Shown here: positions 50,939-59,586 of the stretch, piece after piece
How the letters are laid out: the number at the start of each line of letters is the position of its first letter
Position numbering within the stretch: position 1 is the stretch's first letter
From: CAVRXQ01 sp963838845
GTDB lineage: Bacteria; Actinomycetota; Acidimicrobiia; Acidimicrobiales; Bog-793
Assembly: GCA_963838845.1 (NCBI GenBank)
Contig: CAWISR010000003.1
Location: forward strand, 1,426,001-1,490,000
DNA: 64,000 bases
Direction: 5' to 3'
Notes under the pieces: generated by a model
Told to the model about the DNA's origin: nothing
Seen by the model: only the letters and a program-made list of their open reading frames with translations
The model's database searches: none
Position numbers and translations under genes: made by a program

Positions 50939-51940
50939 ATGACGGTCGACGAACTCGGCATGAGCGACGCGATCGGAAGGATCCCGCGCTATCTCGCCGA
51001 TAACGCCGGAGACACGGACGAGCTGCGGGGCCTGCTGCGATCGGCGCCGAGAGAGGTCCTGGTGCTCGGCCGGAGCGTCGCTGCCCACGCCACGGAGTTC
51101 GTGAACGCGGCGTTAGGCCCCGAGCTCGGGGCCCCGGTCAGCTTCGCCCCCTCGTCGATCCTCCCGGGTCGCCTCGACTCCGCGACCCTCGTCGTCGCCG
51201 TCTCGCTGTCCGCCATCGACGCACCGGCACTCCGGGCGGCAAGCGTCGCCGCGGTGCACGGCGCGCCGGTCGTCGTGCTCGCCACCGGCACGGCGCCCAA
51301 ACACGACGGACGGTCGCCAGCCGTTTGGTGCACGCTGCCGGAAGCCCCGCGGGAGCGACTCTCGCTCTACGCGGTGGTCGCGGAGTTCCTCCGCGTCCTC
51401 GAAGTGGCTCAGATCGCACGAGACACCGCGATGATGCTCGACGAAGCGGCAGATCGGGCGAGGGCGCGCATCGCGAGCCCGGTCGCGTACCGCAGCTTCG
51501 GCGAAGCGCTCGCGCGGCGTCTCGGTCGTACCTTTCCATTCCTCGTCGGCGCGCCCGGTGTCGGACTCGCCGCCGCGCGGTGGTGGCAGGCAGAGATGGC
51601 GGCGAACGCCCGCGTGATCGCGCACGCCGAGAGCACGGCGGAGTACGGCGACGCGCTCCTCGCCGGTTTCGGTCAGTCCGGTGACGTGACCCGCCAAGTC
51701 GCGACGCTCGTCCTTTTGCGATCAGCTTCGGATCCGCCGGAGTCGACGACCGTCTTCGCGGCGATCGAGGAGTGGCTCGCTGAGACTGTTGCCGACATCG
51801 TCAGCGTCGAAGGGGAAGGTCCGAGACGCCTCGCCCAGCTCGTCGATCTCGCCGTCCTCGGCGACCTGACGTCCGTCGCGCTCGCCGCGATCGAGGGCAT
51901 CGATCCCGGGCCGTCGCCCGTGATTGATCGGCAAGAATGA
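50939..51940 (+). CDS. SIS-domain phosphosugar isomerase (bifunctional PGI/PMI-like)
   Basis: 333 residues. N-terminal half shows a SIS-type strand-turn (REVLVLGRSVAAHATEFV) and VVVLATGTAPKHDG, the C-terminal half LVGAPGVGLAAARWWQAEMAANA and conserved HAEST...FGQSGDVTRQVATLVLLRS. The usual SIS Ser/Thr phosphate loops are weakly conserved. It occupies the position of mycobacterial Rv3256c, next to manB, and is likely to be the phosphoglucose/phosphomannose isomerase-like protein feeding the mannose pathway; activity not certain from sequence. Confidence 0.7.
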   Translation: MTVDELGMSDAIGRIPRYLADNAGDTDELRGLLRSAPREVLVLGRSVAAHATEFVNAALGPELGAPVSFAPSSILPGRLDSATLVVAVSLSAIDAPALRAASVAAVHGAPVVVLATGTAPKHDGRSPAVWCTLPEAPRERLSLYAVVAEFLRVLEVAQIARDTAMMLDEAADRARARIASPVAYRSFGEALARRLGRTFPFLVGAPGVGLAAARWWQAEMAANARVIAHAESTAEYGDALLAGFGQSGDVTRQVATLVLLRSASDPPESTTVFAAIEEWLAETVADIVSVEGEGPRRLAQLVDLAVLGDLTSVALAAIEGIDPGPSPVIDRQE

Positions 51941-52020
51941 CAGCGCTGCGCGAATCGACGAGCATGGATGGCTTCCATCGAGCGCTCCGGCACTGGCGTC
52001 GCGCCCAGTGGGGGATCTGA
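51937..52020 (+). CDS. Possible 27-residue leader peptide upstream of ahcY
   Basis: ATG at 51937 overlaps the SIS stop (ATGA) and encodes MTALRESTSMDGFHRALRHW plus seven residues, ending TGA at 52018-52020, 25 bases before the ahcY start. The peptide is basic and Trp-containing. Coupling upstream and closeness to ahcY would allow a leader or attenuation role. It may be fortuitous. The stretch also contains the hairpins at 51964 and 51991. Confidence 0.25.
   Translation: MTALRESTSMDGFHRALRHWRRAQWGI
51964..52010 (+). promoter_or_regulatory. Two short hairpins in the ahcY leader
   Basis: ATGGA (51964-51968) pairs with TCCAT (51974-51978), and CACTGG (51991-51996) pairs with CCAGTG (52005-52010) around an 8-base loop. 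They lie between the SIS gene and ahcY. SAH riboswitches occur upstream of ahcY in some bacteria, but the conserved SAH riboswitch core is not recognisable here, so I only record the stems. Confidence 0.3.
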
Positions 52021-52045
52021 CCAAACAACGAATAGAGGAATTGAA

Positions 52046-53347
52046 GTGGGCACCGAATCGACAGGACACGAATCAACCCCACACGATGTCGCGGACTTCG
52101 CGCTCGCCGATCTCGGCAGACAGCGGATCGACTGGGCGGGGTCGCACATGCCGGTGCTCGAGTCGATCCGCAGACGGTTCGAAGTCGAACGTCCGCTGGC
52201 GGGCGAGACGATCGCGGCGTGCCTGCACATCACGACCGAGACGGCAAACCTGCTGAAGACGTTGAAGGCCGGCGGTGCCCGAGTAGTTGCCTGCGCTTCG
52301 AACCCGTTGTCGACCCAAGACGACGTCGCCGCGTCACTCGTTCGCGACGAGAAGATCCCGACGTACGCGATTCGCGGCGAGGACTCAGTTCGCTACTACG
52401 AGCACATCGATGCGGCACTCGACGCACAACCGTCTCTCACGATGGACGACGGTTGCGACCTCGTCTCTCGGCTGCATCAGGTGCGCCCGGCGCAGGCACT
52501 CGAGGTCATCGCGGGAACCGAGGAGACGACGACCGGTGTGATCCGGCTGCGCGCGATGGAGCGAGACCGCGCGCTCAGGTATCCGATCGTCGCGGTGAAC
52601 GACGCCGATACGAAGCACATGTTCGACAATCGCTACGGAACGGGTCAGTCGACCCTCGACGGGATTATCCGTTCGACGAACATCCTGCTGGCCGGCTCGC
52701 GCGTCGTCGTCGCCGGCTACGGCTATTGCGGCAAGGGCGTCGCCTCGCGGGCGCGCGGCATGGGCGCGATCGTGACGGTGACCGAGATCAATCCGCTGCG
52801 CGCCCTCGAAGCGGCGATGGACGGTTTCGACGTCGCGCCGATGGACGTCGCATGCCGGCGCGGCGAGATCTTCATCACGGTGACCGGGGATCGAGATGTC
52901 CTGCGCCCGGAGCACTTCGCCGCGATGCCCGATGGGGCGATCCTTGCCAACTCGGGCCACTTCGACGTCGAGATCGACCTCGAGGGGCTCGCGAAGCTCG
53001 CCGACGGGAGGCGCCGGATCGTGCGCCCGAACGTGGAGGAGTTCGCGATCCCAGACGACGGCGGCGGGACGAAGCGGATCCTCGTCGTCGCCGAGGGGCG
53101 ACTCGTCAATCTCGGCGCGGCGGAGGGTCACCCTGCGGTCGTCATGGACATGTCGTTCGCGAACCAGGCGCTCGCGGTCGAATGGGTGCTGAGGAACAAG
53201 GGACACCTCGAGACGAGGGTCTATGACGTACCGGTCGACATCGATCACGAGATCGCTCGTTTGAAGCTCGAGTCGATGGGCATCCGTATCGACGTGCTCA
53301 CGCCCGAGCAGCTGGAGTACCTCGCATCCTGGACGTCGGGGACGTAG
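52046..53347 (+). CDS. ahcY: Adenosylhomocysteinase
   Basis: 433 residues from GTG at 52046 preceded by GAGGAA at the right spacing. Hydrolyses S-adenosylhomocysteine to adenosine and homocysteine, the substrate of MetH. Motifs: HMPVLESIRRRFEVERPL, CLHITTETANLL, ASNPLSTQDDVAA, GTEETTTGVIRL, NDADTKHMFDN (catalytic Lys and Asp), NAD loop VVAGYGYCGKGVASRARGMGA, and DMSFANQALAVEW. The length is the short form without the roughly 40-residue insertion of eukaryotic-type enzymes. It ends ASWTSGT, the standard C-terminus. Upstream genes are the mannose operon. Confidence 0.95.
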   Translation: MGTESTGHESTPHDVADFALADLGRQRIDWAGSHMPVLESIRRRFEVERPLAGETIAACLHITTETANLLKTLKAGGARVVACASNPLSTQDDVAASLVRDEKIPTYAIRGEDSVRYYEHIDAALDAQPSLTMDDGCDLVSRLHQVRPAQALEVIAGTEETTTGVIRLRAMERDRALRYPIVAVNDADTKHMFDNRYGTGQSTLDGIIRSTNILLAGSRVVVAGYGYCGKGVASRARGMGAIVTVTEINPLRALEAAMDGFDVAPMDVACRRGEIFITVTGDRDVLRPEHFAAMPDGAILANSGHFDVEIDLEGLAKLADGRRRIVRPNVEEFAIPDDGGGTKRILVVAEGRLVNLGAAEGHPAVVMDMSFANQALAVEWVLRNKGHLETRVYDVPVDIDHEIARLKLESMGIRIDVLTPEQLEYLASWTSGT

Positions 53348-54283
53348 CACACCTCTCGATCGTCGGCGCGACCGCGACCGGAAAGAGCGCACTCGCGCTC
53401 GCATACGCCCGCGCGCATCTCGACGTCGAACTCGTATCCGCCGACGCGTTCGCCGTCTACCGCGGACTCGACGTCGGCACAGCGAAACCCACCCGCGACG
53501 AGCAAGCGGTGGTCCCCTGGCACCTACTCGACGTCTGCGACGCGAGCGAAGAGTTCACGGTGGGGCGCTTCCAGCGACTCGTCACCGAAGCAATCGCCGG
53601 GATCGAAGAAAGAGACCACCGTGCACTCATCGTCGGCGGCACCGGCCTCTACCACCGCGCCGTGATCGACGAACTCGACCTGCCGGGCCAGTACCCGAAA
53701 GTGCGCGCCGGGCTCGAGTTGGAGGCGCGAACAGACGACGGCCTTGATCGCCTCTACGCGCGCTTGCAAGAAATCGATCCTGTCGCCGCGTGCCGAATGG
53801 AAAAGACGAACGCGCGCCGGATCGTTCGCCGCGCTCGAGGTCGCGATCGGCTCCGGAAGGCCGTTCTCCGCCTTCGGTCCGGGGCTTTCGCACTACGGCC
53901 CGACGCACTTTCACACGGTTGGGCTCGCCGTCGAGCGCGCAGAGCTCGACCGCCGGATCGCCGAGCGGCTCGACCGCCAGCTCGAAGAGGGCTTCGTCGA
54001 CGAGGCAAAGCGGCTCGCCGAGCGCCCCGATGTACTCTCGCGCACGGCTCGCCAGGCACTCGGATACAGGGAGCTCTTTTCGTATCTCGCTGGTGAGTGC
54101 ACCCTCGCCGACGCCCGCGAGCGGATCATTCAGCGGACGAAGACCTTTGCACGACGCCAGGAGGCGTGGTTCCGCCGTGACCCTCGCATCGTCTGGGTCG
54201 ACGCGACGCGACCGGACGTGTTGACCGTTTTCAGCACCCTCGCGGCTCGTGACCGGGTCGACCACAAGCCGGCGCGAGACTGA
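53329..54283 (+). CDS. miaA: tRNA dimethylallyltransferase MiaA (frameshifted; unusual CTG start)
   Basis: Adds dimethylallyl to A37 of tRNAs. First frame: P-loop GATATGKSALALAYA, SADAFAVYRGLDVGTAKP, VPWHLLDVCDASEEF, LIVGGTGLYHRAVIDEL, ending DPVAACRMEKTNARRIVR. The conserved continuation ALEVAIGSGRPFSAFGPGL lies in the next frame and runs to TGA at 54283 through ERIIQRTKTFARRQEAWFRRD. One extra C at about 53829-53830 explains the break. In the first frame there is no ATG, GTG or TTG upstream of the P-loop; CTG at 53329, overlapping the ahcY end, is the only near-start. Restored length is about 317 residues, normal for MiaA. Confidence 0.88.
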
Positions 54284-54296
54284 ACACGGAGACCTT

Positions 54297-55133
54297 GTGA
54301 CGGCGATCCTCTACAAGTACGACGCGGCGGGGAACGACTTTCTGTTGAGGGTCGACTGGGAGCGTGGGGGCCGCTTCGACGCTCCGTTCGCCGCCGCGGT
54401 GAGCGATCGGCATCACGGTGTCGGAGCCGACGGCCTGATCAGAATTTCAGAGCCGCGAGCCGGTGCGTCGTTCCGGATGGACCTGTTGAACGCCGACGGC
54501 TCGCCCGCTGAGACGAGCGGGAACGGTCTTCGTTGCGCGGTGCTCTCCGCGCTTGACGAAGGGATCGTCCGTCCGGGCGCGCTGTTGGTCGAGACGAAGG
54601 CGGGCGACGTGGGCGCGACGATCGGCGGCGAGTCTGACGGTTCTTGGACCGCGGTCCGCGTCGAGATGGGGTTGGCACGAGTGGCAAAGCTTGACGATTC
54701 GCCGGTACCCGGGACGCGCGCGTATGCGGGCGACATCGGCAATCCGCACCTCGTTTTGATCGGCGGAAAGACCAGTGACGTCGATCTCGCCACCGTTGGC
54801 GAGGGCCTCGTCCGCGCCGCGGCGGGCGGCCAGAACGTGATCGTGATCGCAGCGGCGAACGAACCGGACGAACTCGATCTCATCGCATACGAGCGCGGCT
54901 GCGGTTTCACACTCGCTTGCGGATCGGGTAGCGCGGTGGCCGCGGTCGCTGCGCACATTGACGGCCTCGTCGGCGAAAAGGTCCTTGTGCACAATCCGGG
55001 TGGAGACCTTTTCGTCGAAATCACGCGGGCAGACGACACGTTCGCGGTGGCATTGTCTGGCCCCGTGCGCCGAGTCGCGACGGTGACGATCGACGATGAC
55101 GAGATTCTCGTAGGGGAGCGGGCGGCTTCGTGA
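54297..55133 (+). CDS. dapF: Diaminopimelate epimerase
   Basis: 278 residues from GTG at 54297 with GGAG six bases upstream. Converts LL- to meso-diaminopimelate for peptidoglycan and lysine. Motifs: ILYKYDAAGNDFLL, VGADGLIRI, first catalytic cysteine in SGNGLRCAVLSAL, DIGNPHLVLIG, and second catalytic cysteine in ERGCGFTLACGSGSAVAAVAA. Both cysteines of the two-base mechanism are present. It lies between miaA and hflX, with a 4-base overlap into hflX (GTGA). Confidence 0.95.
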   Translation: MTAILYKYDAAGNDFLLRVDWERGGRFDAPFAAAVSDRHHGVGADGLIRISEPRAGASFRMDLLNADGSPAETSGNGLRCAVLSALDEGIVRPGALLVETKAGDVGATIGGESDGSWTAVRVEMGLARVAKLDDSPVPGTRAYAGDIGNPHLVLIGGKTSDVDLATVGEGLVRAAAGGQNVIVIAAANEPDELDLIAYERGCGFTLACGSGSAVAAVAAHIDGLVGEKVLVHNPGGDLFVEITRADDTFAVALSGPVRRVATVTIDDDEILVGERAAS

Positions 55134-56429
55134 GCCTGATCGAGCGGCAGTTCCGCGAGCGGATTGTGCTCGTCGGTGTCGTCACCTTTCCGCGGGGGCT
55201 CGGCGAGGTGGAAGCGAGCCTCGACGAACTTGCACTTTTGATCGACACCGCCGGGGCCGACGAGGTAGGACGGATGATCCAGGCGCGCGACACCCCCGAC
55301 CCGGCGACCTATATCGGACGTGGCAAAGCCGAAGAGCTTCACGGGCGCTGCGAGACCGTCGACGCCGACACGGTCGTCTTCGACGACGAACTCACCCCGG
55401 GACAGCAGCGGAACCTCGAGCAGATCCTCGGGCGGACGGCGATCGACCGCACAGCCGTGATCCTCGACATCTTTGCCCAGAATGCGCGCTCCGAAGAAGG
55501 ACGCGGCGCAAGTCGAACTCGCCCTGTTGCAATACCGCTTGCCTCGCTTGCGCGGCAGGGGAACGACGCTCTCCCAGCAGGCCGGTCGGATCGGTACCCG
55601 CGGCCCCGGTGAGACTCAGCTCGAAGTCGACCGGCGCCGGATCATGCGCCGTATCCGCTCGCTCCAAGCCGATCTGCGTTCCCTCGAACAGACGCGATCG
55701 ACGCAACGGCGCGCCCGCAAGCGCGGAGCGAAACGTACGGTCTCGCTCGTCGGCTACACAAACAGCGGCAAGTCGACGCTGCTCAACGCGCTCACCGATG
55801 CCGACGTCCTCGTCGGCAACCGCCTGTTCGCCACTCTCGATCCGCGTACGCGACGCCTCGGGCTGCCTGGCGGAGAGACGGTGCTCTGTTCCGACACAGT
55901 CGGCTTCGTTCGCAAGCTTCCTCACCAGCTCGTCACTGCGTTCCATTCGACGCTCGAGACCGTCGCCGACTCGGACCTGCTCGTTCACGTCGTCGACTCC
56001 TCGGCGGCCGATCCGGAGGGCCAGATGGCAGCCGTGCGAGCCGTGCTCGTCGAGATCGAGGCACAGGACGTGCCCGAGCTCTACTGCTTCAACAAGGCCG
56101 ACCTCGCGCCGAAACACGCCGAGCGGCTCGCCGAGGCGTTTCCGCCCTCGGTGGCGTGCTCGGCGAAGACGGGAGAGGGCCTCGACCGGCTGCTCGCGCA
56201 GATCGGGGACGCAGTGCGAGCGAGCGACCGCACGGTCGAGCTCTCCGTGCCCTACGAACGCGGCGACGTGATCGCCGCACTCCACCGCAACGGGGAGGTG
56301 ATCGACCAGCACGACGCCGGCGGCGCGATCGCGGTGCGCGCACGCGTCGACGAGGCGACGAGGCGCCGCTACGCGGAGTTCGCCGTCGTCGCCAGGAGCG
56401 CACAGCACGAACCTGACCACCGGGATTGA
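55130..56429 (+). CDS. hflX: GTPase HflX (frameshifted in the middle)
   Basis: Ribosome-splitting GTPase. The N-terminal part (RERIVLVGVVTFPRGLGEVE, DTPDPATYIGRGKAEEL, VFDDELTPGQQRNLEQIL, RTAVILDIFAQNARSEEGR) is in the GTG 55130 frame and then runs into unrelated residues ending at 55612. The conserved sequel AQVELALLQYRLPRLRG, GTRGPGETQLEVDRRRI, G-domain YTNSGKSTLLNAL and DTVGFVRKLP is in the next frame to 56429. One extra G at about 55505-55506 is enough to explain this. Restored length would be about 432 residues, normal for HflX. Confidence 0.9.
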
Positions 56430-56476
56430 CAAGAGCCGCCGGGCTCGGTCGTCTCTTCGCCAGCGATATGTCCCAT

Positions 56477-56482
56477 TAGCCT
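56477..56482 (+). promoter_or_regulatory. Candidate -10 element of dapD
   Basis: TAGCCT, 16 bases before the dapD ATG at 56499, preceded by CCAT as at metH. A GAGGAG ribosome-binding site follows, so this message would have a short leader. Confidence 0.4.
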
Positions 56483-56498
56483 CGGCGGCCGAGGAGAC

Positions 56499-57327
56499 AT
56501 GGACGAACTCGGGCGGCTCGAAAAGACGATCGACGAGCTCTGGTCGACGAAGGACACATTCGACCGGCGAGACGAAGACGCGCGGCGGACGATCACCGAG
56601 GCGGTCCGCCTGCTCGACACCGGCGCCGCCCGGGTGGCCGAGGTCGTGGACGACGAGGTCGTCGTGCATCCGTGGCTTCGGGAGGCGATCCTGCTCTACT
56701 TCCTCGTCTCTGACATCGAAGTCGCCGAGCTCGGTCCGTTCGAGTACGCCGACAAGATCCCGCTGAAAAAGGGTTACGTCGAGGGCGGCGTACGCGTCGT
56801 TCCCGGGGCGTCGGCGCGCTTCGGGTCGTTTGTGGACCGCGGCGTCGTGATGATGCCGAGCTACGTGAACATCGGGGCGCGCGTTGGTGCCGAGACGATG
56901 GTGGACACCTGGGCAACGGTCGGCTCGTGCGCGCAGGTCGGGGCGCGCGTCCACCTCTCGGGAGGGGTGGGCATCGGCGGGGTACTCGAGCCGCCGAACG
57001 CGGTGCCGGTCGTCGTCGAAGACGAAGCGATGATCGGGAGCCGTTCGATGGTCACCGAGGGGGCGCGTGTCGGGACCGGGGCCGTCGTCGGGGCGGGGAC
57101 GATCCTCACCGGATCGATGCCCGTCTACGACGCCGAGACGGGCGAGGAGCTCTCGCGGGAGGGTGCCATCCTGGTGCGTCGCCGTCGGCGCGTCGCGCCG
57201 GCGCGTTTTTCCCGGTGGGGAGTTCTTCCTGCCGTGCGTGCTCGTGATCCGCCGCCTCACGACGGGGGAACGCCACGACAAGGCACGACTGAACGAGATT
57301 CTCCGAGACGCGGAGGTCGCAAATTGA
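56499..57327 (+). CDS. dapD: Tetrahydrodipicolinate N-succinyltransferase DapD (frameshifted near the C-terminus)
   Basis: Succinylates tetrahydrodipicolinate in the lysine pathway. An N-terminal helical region leads into a left-handed beta-helix with hexapeptide turns (VMMPSYVNIGARVGAETMVDTWATVGSCAQVGARVHL is the core, read in two stretches), LEPPNAVPVVVEDEAMIGSRS and VYDAETGEELSR. The frame then leaves the conserved sequence. The expected end, RVPSWCVAVGASRRRVFPGGEFFLP...GERHDKARLNEILRD, is in the next frame and stops at 57325-57327. One extra base at about 57159 accounts for it. The original frame runs on into dapE, creating an apparent dapD-dapE fusion that is an artefact. Confidence 0.9.
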
Positions 57328-58409
57328 GCGCCGCCTCGACCGATCTGCTCGAGCTCACGGCGCTGCTCGTGGATATCCCGTCGGTGAGCGGTGACGAGGC
57401 TGCGATCGCCGGCTACGTCGCGGACGTGCTCTCCGGCGTCGACGGCCTCGAGTCGACCCGTGTCGGCGACAACGTCATCGCCCGTACCCACCTCGGCAAG
57501 GAGAGCCGGCTCGTCCTTGCGGGTCATCTCGACACGGTCCCCGCGGCGGGGAACGACCACGCGCGCATCGAAGGGGACCGTTGCATCGGCGTCGGTAGTG
57601 CCGACATGAAAGGGGGCGTGGCGGTCGCGCTCGAGCTCGCCCGGAGCATCGCGGCACCGCGATTCGACGTGACGTTCGTCTTCTACGCCTGTGAGGAGAC
57701 CGGACGGGCGAACTCCGGCCTCGCGGCCGTCGACGAGACGCACCCCGACCTGCTCGCAGGTGACGCGGCAATACTCCTCGAGCCGACCGCCGCGGTCGTC
57801 GAAGCGGGTTGCCAGGGTGTCATGCGTCTCGCGCTGAGGACCCAAGGCCGGCGCGCGCACGTCGCGAGGCCGTGGACTGGGATGAACGCGATTCACCGGC
57901 TCGCCGCCGCCCTCGGGCACGTCGCCGCGTTCGAAGAGCGACGGCCCGTCCTCGATGGCTGCGAGTTCCGGGAGTCGCTTCAGGCGGTCAGCGTCGAAGG
58001 GGGAGTGGCGGGCAATGTCGTTCCTGACCTCGCGATCGCTCATCTCAGTTACCGCTTCGCCCCCGATCGTGACACGCCGAGTGCGTTTGCGGCGATCGAA
58101 GCGCTCGTCGGTCCTGCACTCGACACGTCGATCGGCGACGCGCTCGACATCGAAGCGGTCGACATCGCCGCGCCACCGTCCCTTGACCATCCGTTCCTCT
58201 CCGAACTCGTCGAGAAGTCGGGTGCGCCGCCTCGAGCGAAGCTCGGCTGGACCGACGTCGCGCACTTCGCTGAGCGCGGCATTCCGGCCGCGAACTTCGG
58301 TCCCGGCAACCCCGAACTCGCTCACCGACCGGATGAGTTCGTGACGCGCGACGACTTGGATCGGGTATACGCAACATTGCGGTCACTGATGGAGGGCGAC
58401 GCGACGTGA
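57324..58409 (+). CDS. dapE: Succinyl-diaminopimelate desuccinylase (M20 family)
   Basis: 361 residues from TTG at 57324, overlapping the true dapD stop (TTGA). Removes succinate from N-succinyl-LL-DAP. Motifs: LLVDIPSVSGDEAAIAGYV, LVLAGHLDTVPAAGN, IGVGSADMKGGVAVALEL, FVFYACEETGRANSGLA with the catalytic Glu pair, and VLEPTAAVVEAGCQGVMRL; the C-terminal LGWTDVAHFAERGIPAANFGPGNPELAH carries the last metal ligand. The start is uncertain but conservation begins a few residues after it. Completes DapD-DapE-DapF in this region. Confidence 0.92.
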   Translation: MSAASTDLLELTALLVDIPSVSGDEAAIAGYVADVLSGVDGLESTRVGDNVIARTHLGKESRLVLAGHLDTVPAAGNDHARIEGDRCIGVGSADMKGGVAVALELARSIAAPRFDVTFVFYACEETGRANSGLAAVDETHPDLLAGDAAILLEPTAAVVEAGCQGVMRLALRTQGRRAHVARPWTGMNAIHRLAAALGHVAAFEERRPVLDGCEFRESLQAVSVEGGVAGNVVPDLAIAHLSYRFAPDRDTPSAFAAIEALVGPALDTSIGDALDIEAVDIAAPPSLDHPFLSELVEKSGAPPRAKLGWTDVAHFAERGIPAANFGPGNPELAHRPDEFVTRDDLDRVYATLRSLMEGDAT

Positions 58410-58499
58410 TTCGGGCCGGCGTGTCCGCCGGTCGGTACGATCTGGGCGGAGCGCCGGGAAGCCTGGTCGGCACCAACTCGTGCTGGAGGCCGACGAGAT

Positions 58500-59570
58500 G
58501 TGTCCACGACTTCCCGAGCTGCGCACGTGGCCGCGGCCTTCCGCGACACTCATCAGGGACGCGATCTCGACTTGGTGAGCTCCTCCGCGGTCGTCTTCGC
58601 GGCCGGTGCCGCTGTGAGCCTCGCGACGAGCTGGCTGCTCGTGTCGCGCATCGAGAGGATCAGTCGCCGCTTCGGAGTCTCTGAGGCGATCCTCGGCCTG
58701 ATCGCCGCCCTGGCGGCCGACGCACCCGAGATCACGTCGGCGACGAGCGCGCTCATCCATCGACAGCGCGCGATCGGCGCTGGCGTCGTGCTGGGATCAA
58801 ACGTTTTCAACCTGGCCGCGCTGCTGGGTATCGGTGCGCTCGTCGCCGGCAGCATTGCGCTGCATTGGCGCGTCGTCCTCCTCACCGGTGTGGTGACCGT
58901 CTGGACGGCGGTGATCTGTCTGTTGGCGATGCTCGGCGCGCTCTCCGCCACGGTCGGCATCGTCCTCGTGATCGTTGTGATAGCGCCCTACGTCGCGTTG
59001 AACGCGACGCACGGTCGCCTGCCGCGTCGTGTCCCCCTTGCGGCAGCGCGACGACGATGGTTCGAGACGGCGATTCGCGAAGAAGAGTCGGAACTCAAGA
59101 TCGCAATCCCGTCGACGAAAGCGCAGGGCGTGGACTTCGTCGTCGGCGCGGTCGCGTTCGTCGCGGTCGTCGTCGCGAGCGCGGCGATGGAGCGCGCCGG
59201 ATCCTCCCTCGGCGGACATTTCCACGTGCCCGAGATCGTCATCGGGGCGATTGTTCTCGCGGCAGTGACCAGCGTGCCGAACGCCGTCGCCGGCATCTAC
59301 CTGGCGCGACGCCGTCGTGGCGCGGCCACGCTCAGCACGGCGTTCAACTCGAATGCGCTCAACATCACGGCGGGATTCCTCATCCCCGCCGCGATCTTCG
59401 GAATCGGCAGTCCCTCCAGCCATGTGACACTCGTCGCGGCGTGGTACGTCGCGATGTCGCTTTTACTCGTCGTCGCGTCGTTCGCCCGCTCGGGAATTAA
59501 CCGGCTCGTTGGCGCGACGATCGTCGCGAGCTACGTCGCGTTCTTGGTGGCCGTCCTCGCGACGAGTTGA
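58500..59570 (+). CDS. Sodium/calcium exchanger-family (CaCA) membrane protein
   Basis: 356 residues from ATG at 58500 with GGAGG upstream; a GTG at 58576 is an alternative after an unconserved first 25 residues. About ten membrane helices. The two inverted alpha repeats are clear: IAALAADAPEITSATSALI...GAGVVLGSNVFNLAALLGIG, and AAVTSVPNAVAGIYLARRRRGAATLSTAFNSNALNITAGFLIPA. Acidic and Asn residues of the ion path are present in the first repeat; in the second repeat the usual Glu is Pro-Asn (SVPNA), so coupling ion is uncertain. Stands alone between dapE and lexA, convergent with lexA. Confidence 0.82.
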   Translation: MSTTSRAAHVAAAFRDTHQGRDLDLVSSSAVVFAAGAAVSLATSWLLVSRIERISRRFGVSEAILGLIAALAADAPEITSATSALIHRQRAIGAGVVLGSNVFNLAALLGIGALVAGSIALHWRVVLLTGVVTVWTAVICLLAMLGALSATVGIVLVIVVIAPYVALNATHGRLPRRVPLAAARRRWFETAIREEESELKIAIPSTKAQGVDFVVGAVAFVAVVVASAAMERAGSSLGGHFHVPEIVIGAIVLAAVTSVPNAVAGIYLARRRRGAATLSTAFNSNALNITAGFLIPAAIFGIGSPSSHVTLVAAWYVAMSLLLVVASFARSGINRLVGATIVASYVAFLVAVLATS

Positions 59571-59586
59571 GGCGTGTCGAAGCGGT

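Noticed and set aside
51941..52045. SAH riboswitch upstream of ahcY
   Set aside because: The two short stems are visible, but the conserved SAH riboswitch core sequence and pseudoknot are not recognisable by eye.
55392..58325. 977-codon open frame on the minus strand across hflX, dapD and dapE
   Set aside because: Composition is that of an antisense shadow frame in high-GC DNA, and the plus strand carries well-conserved enzymes throughout.
56499..58409. Genuine DapD-DapE fusion protein
   Set aside because: The junction lacks the conserved DapD C-terminus, which is present in the neighbouring frame with its own stop at 57327; the fusion is best explained by a one-base error.
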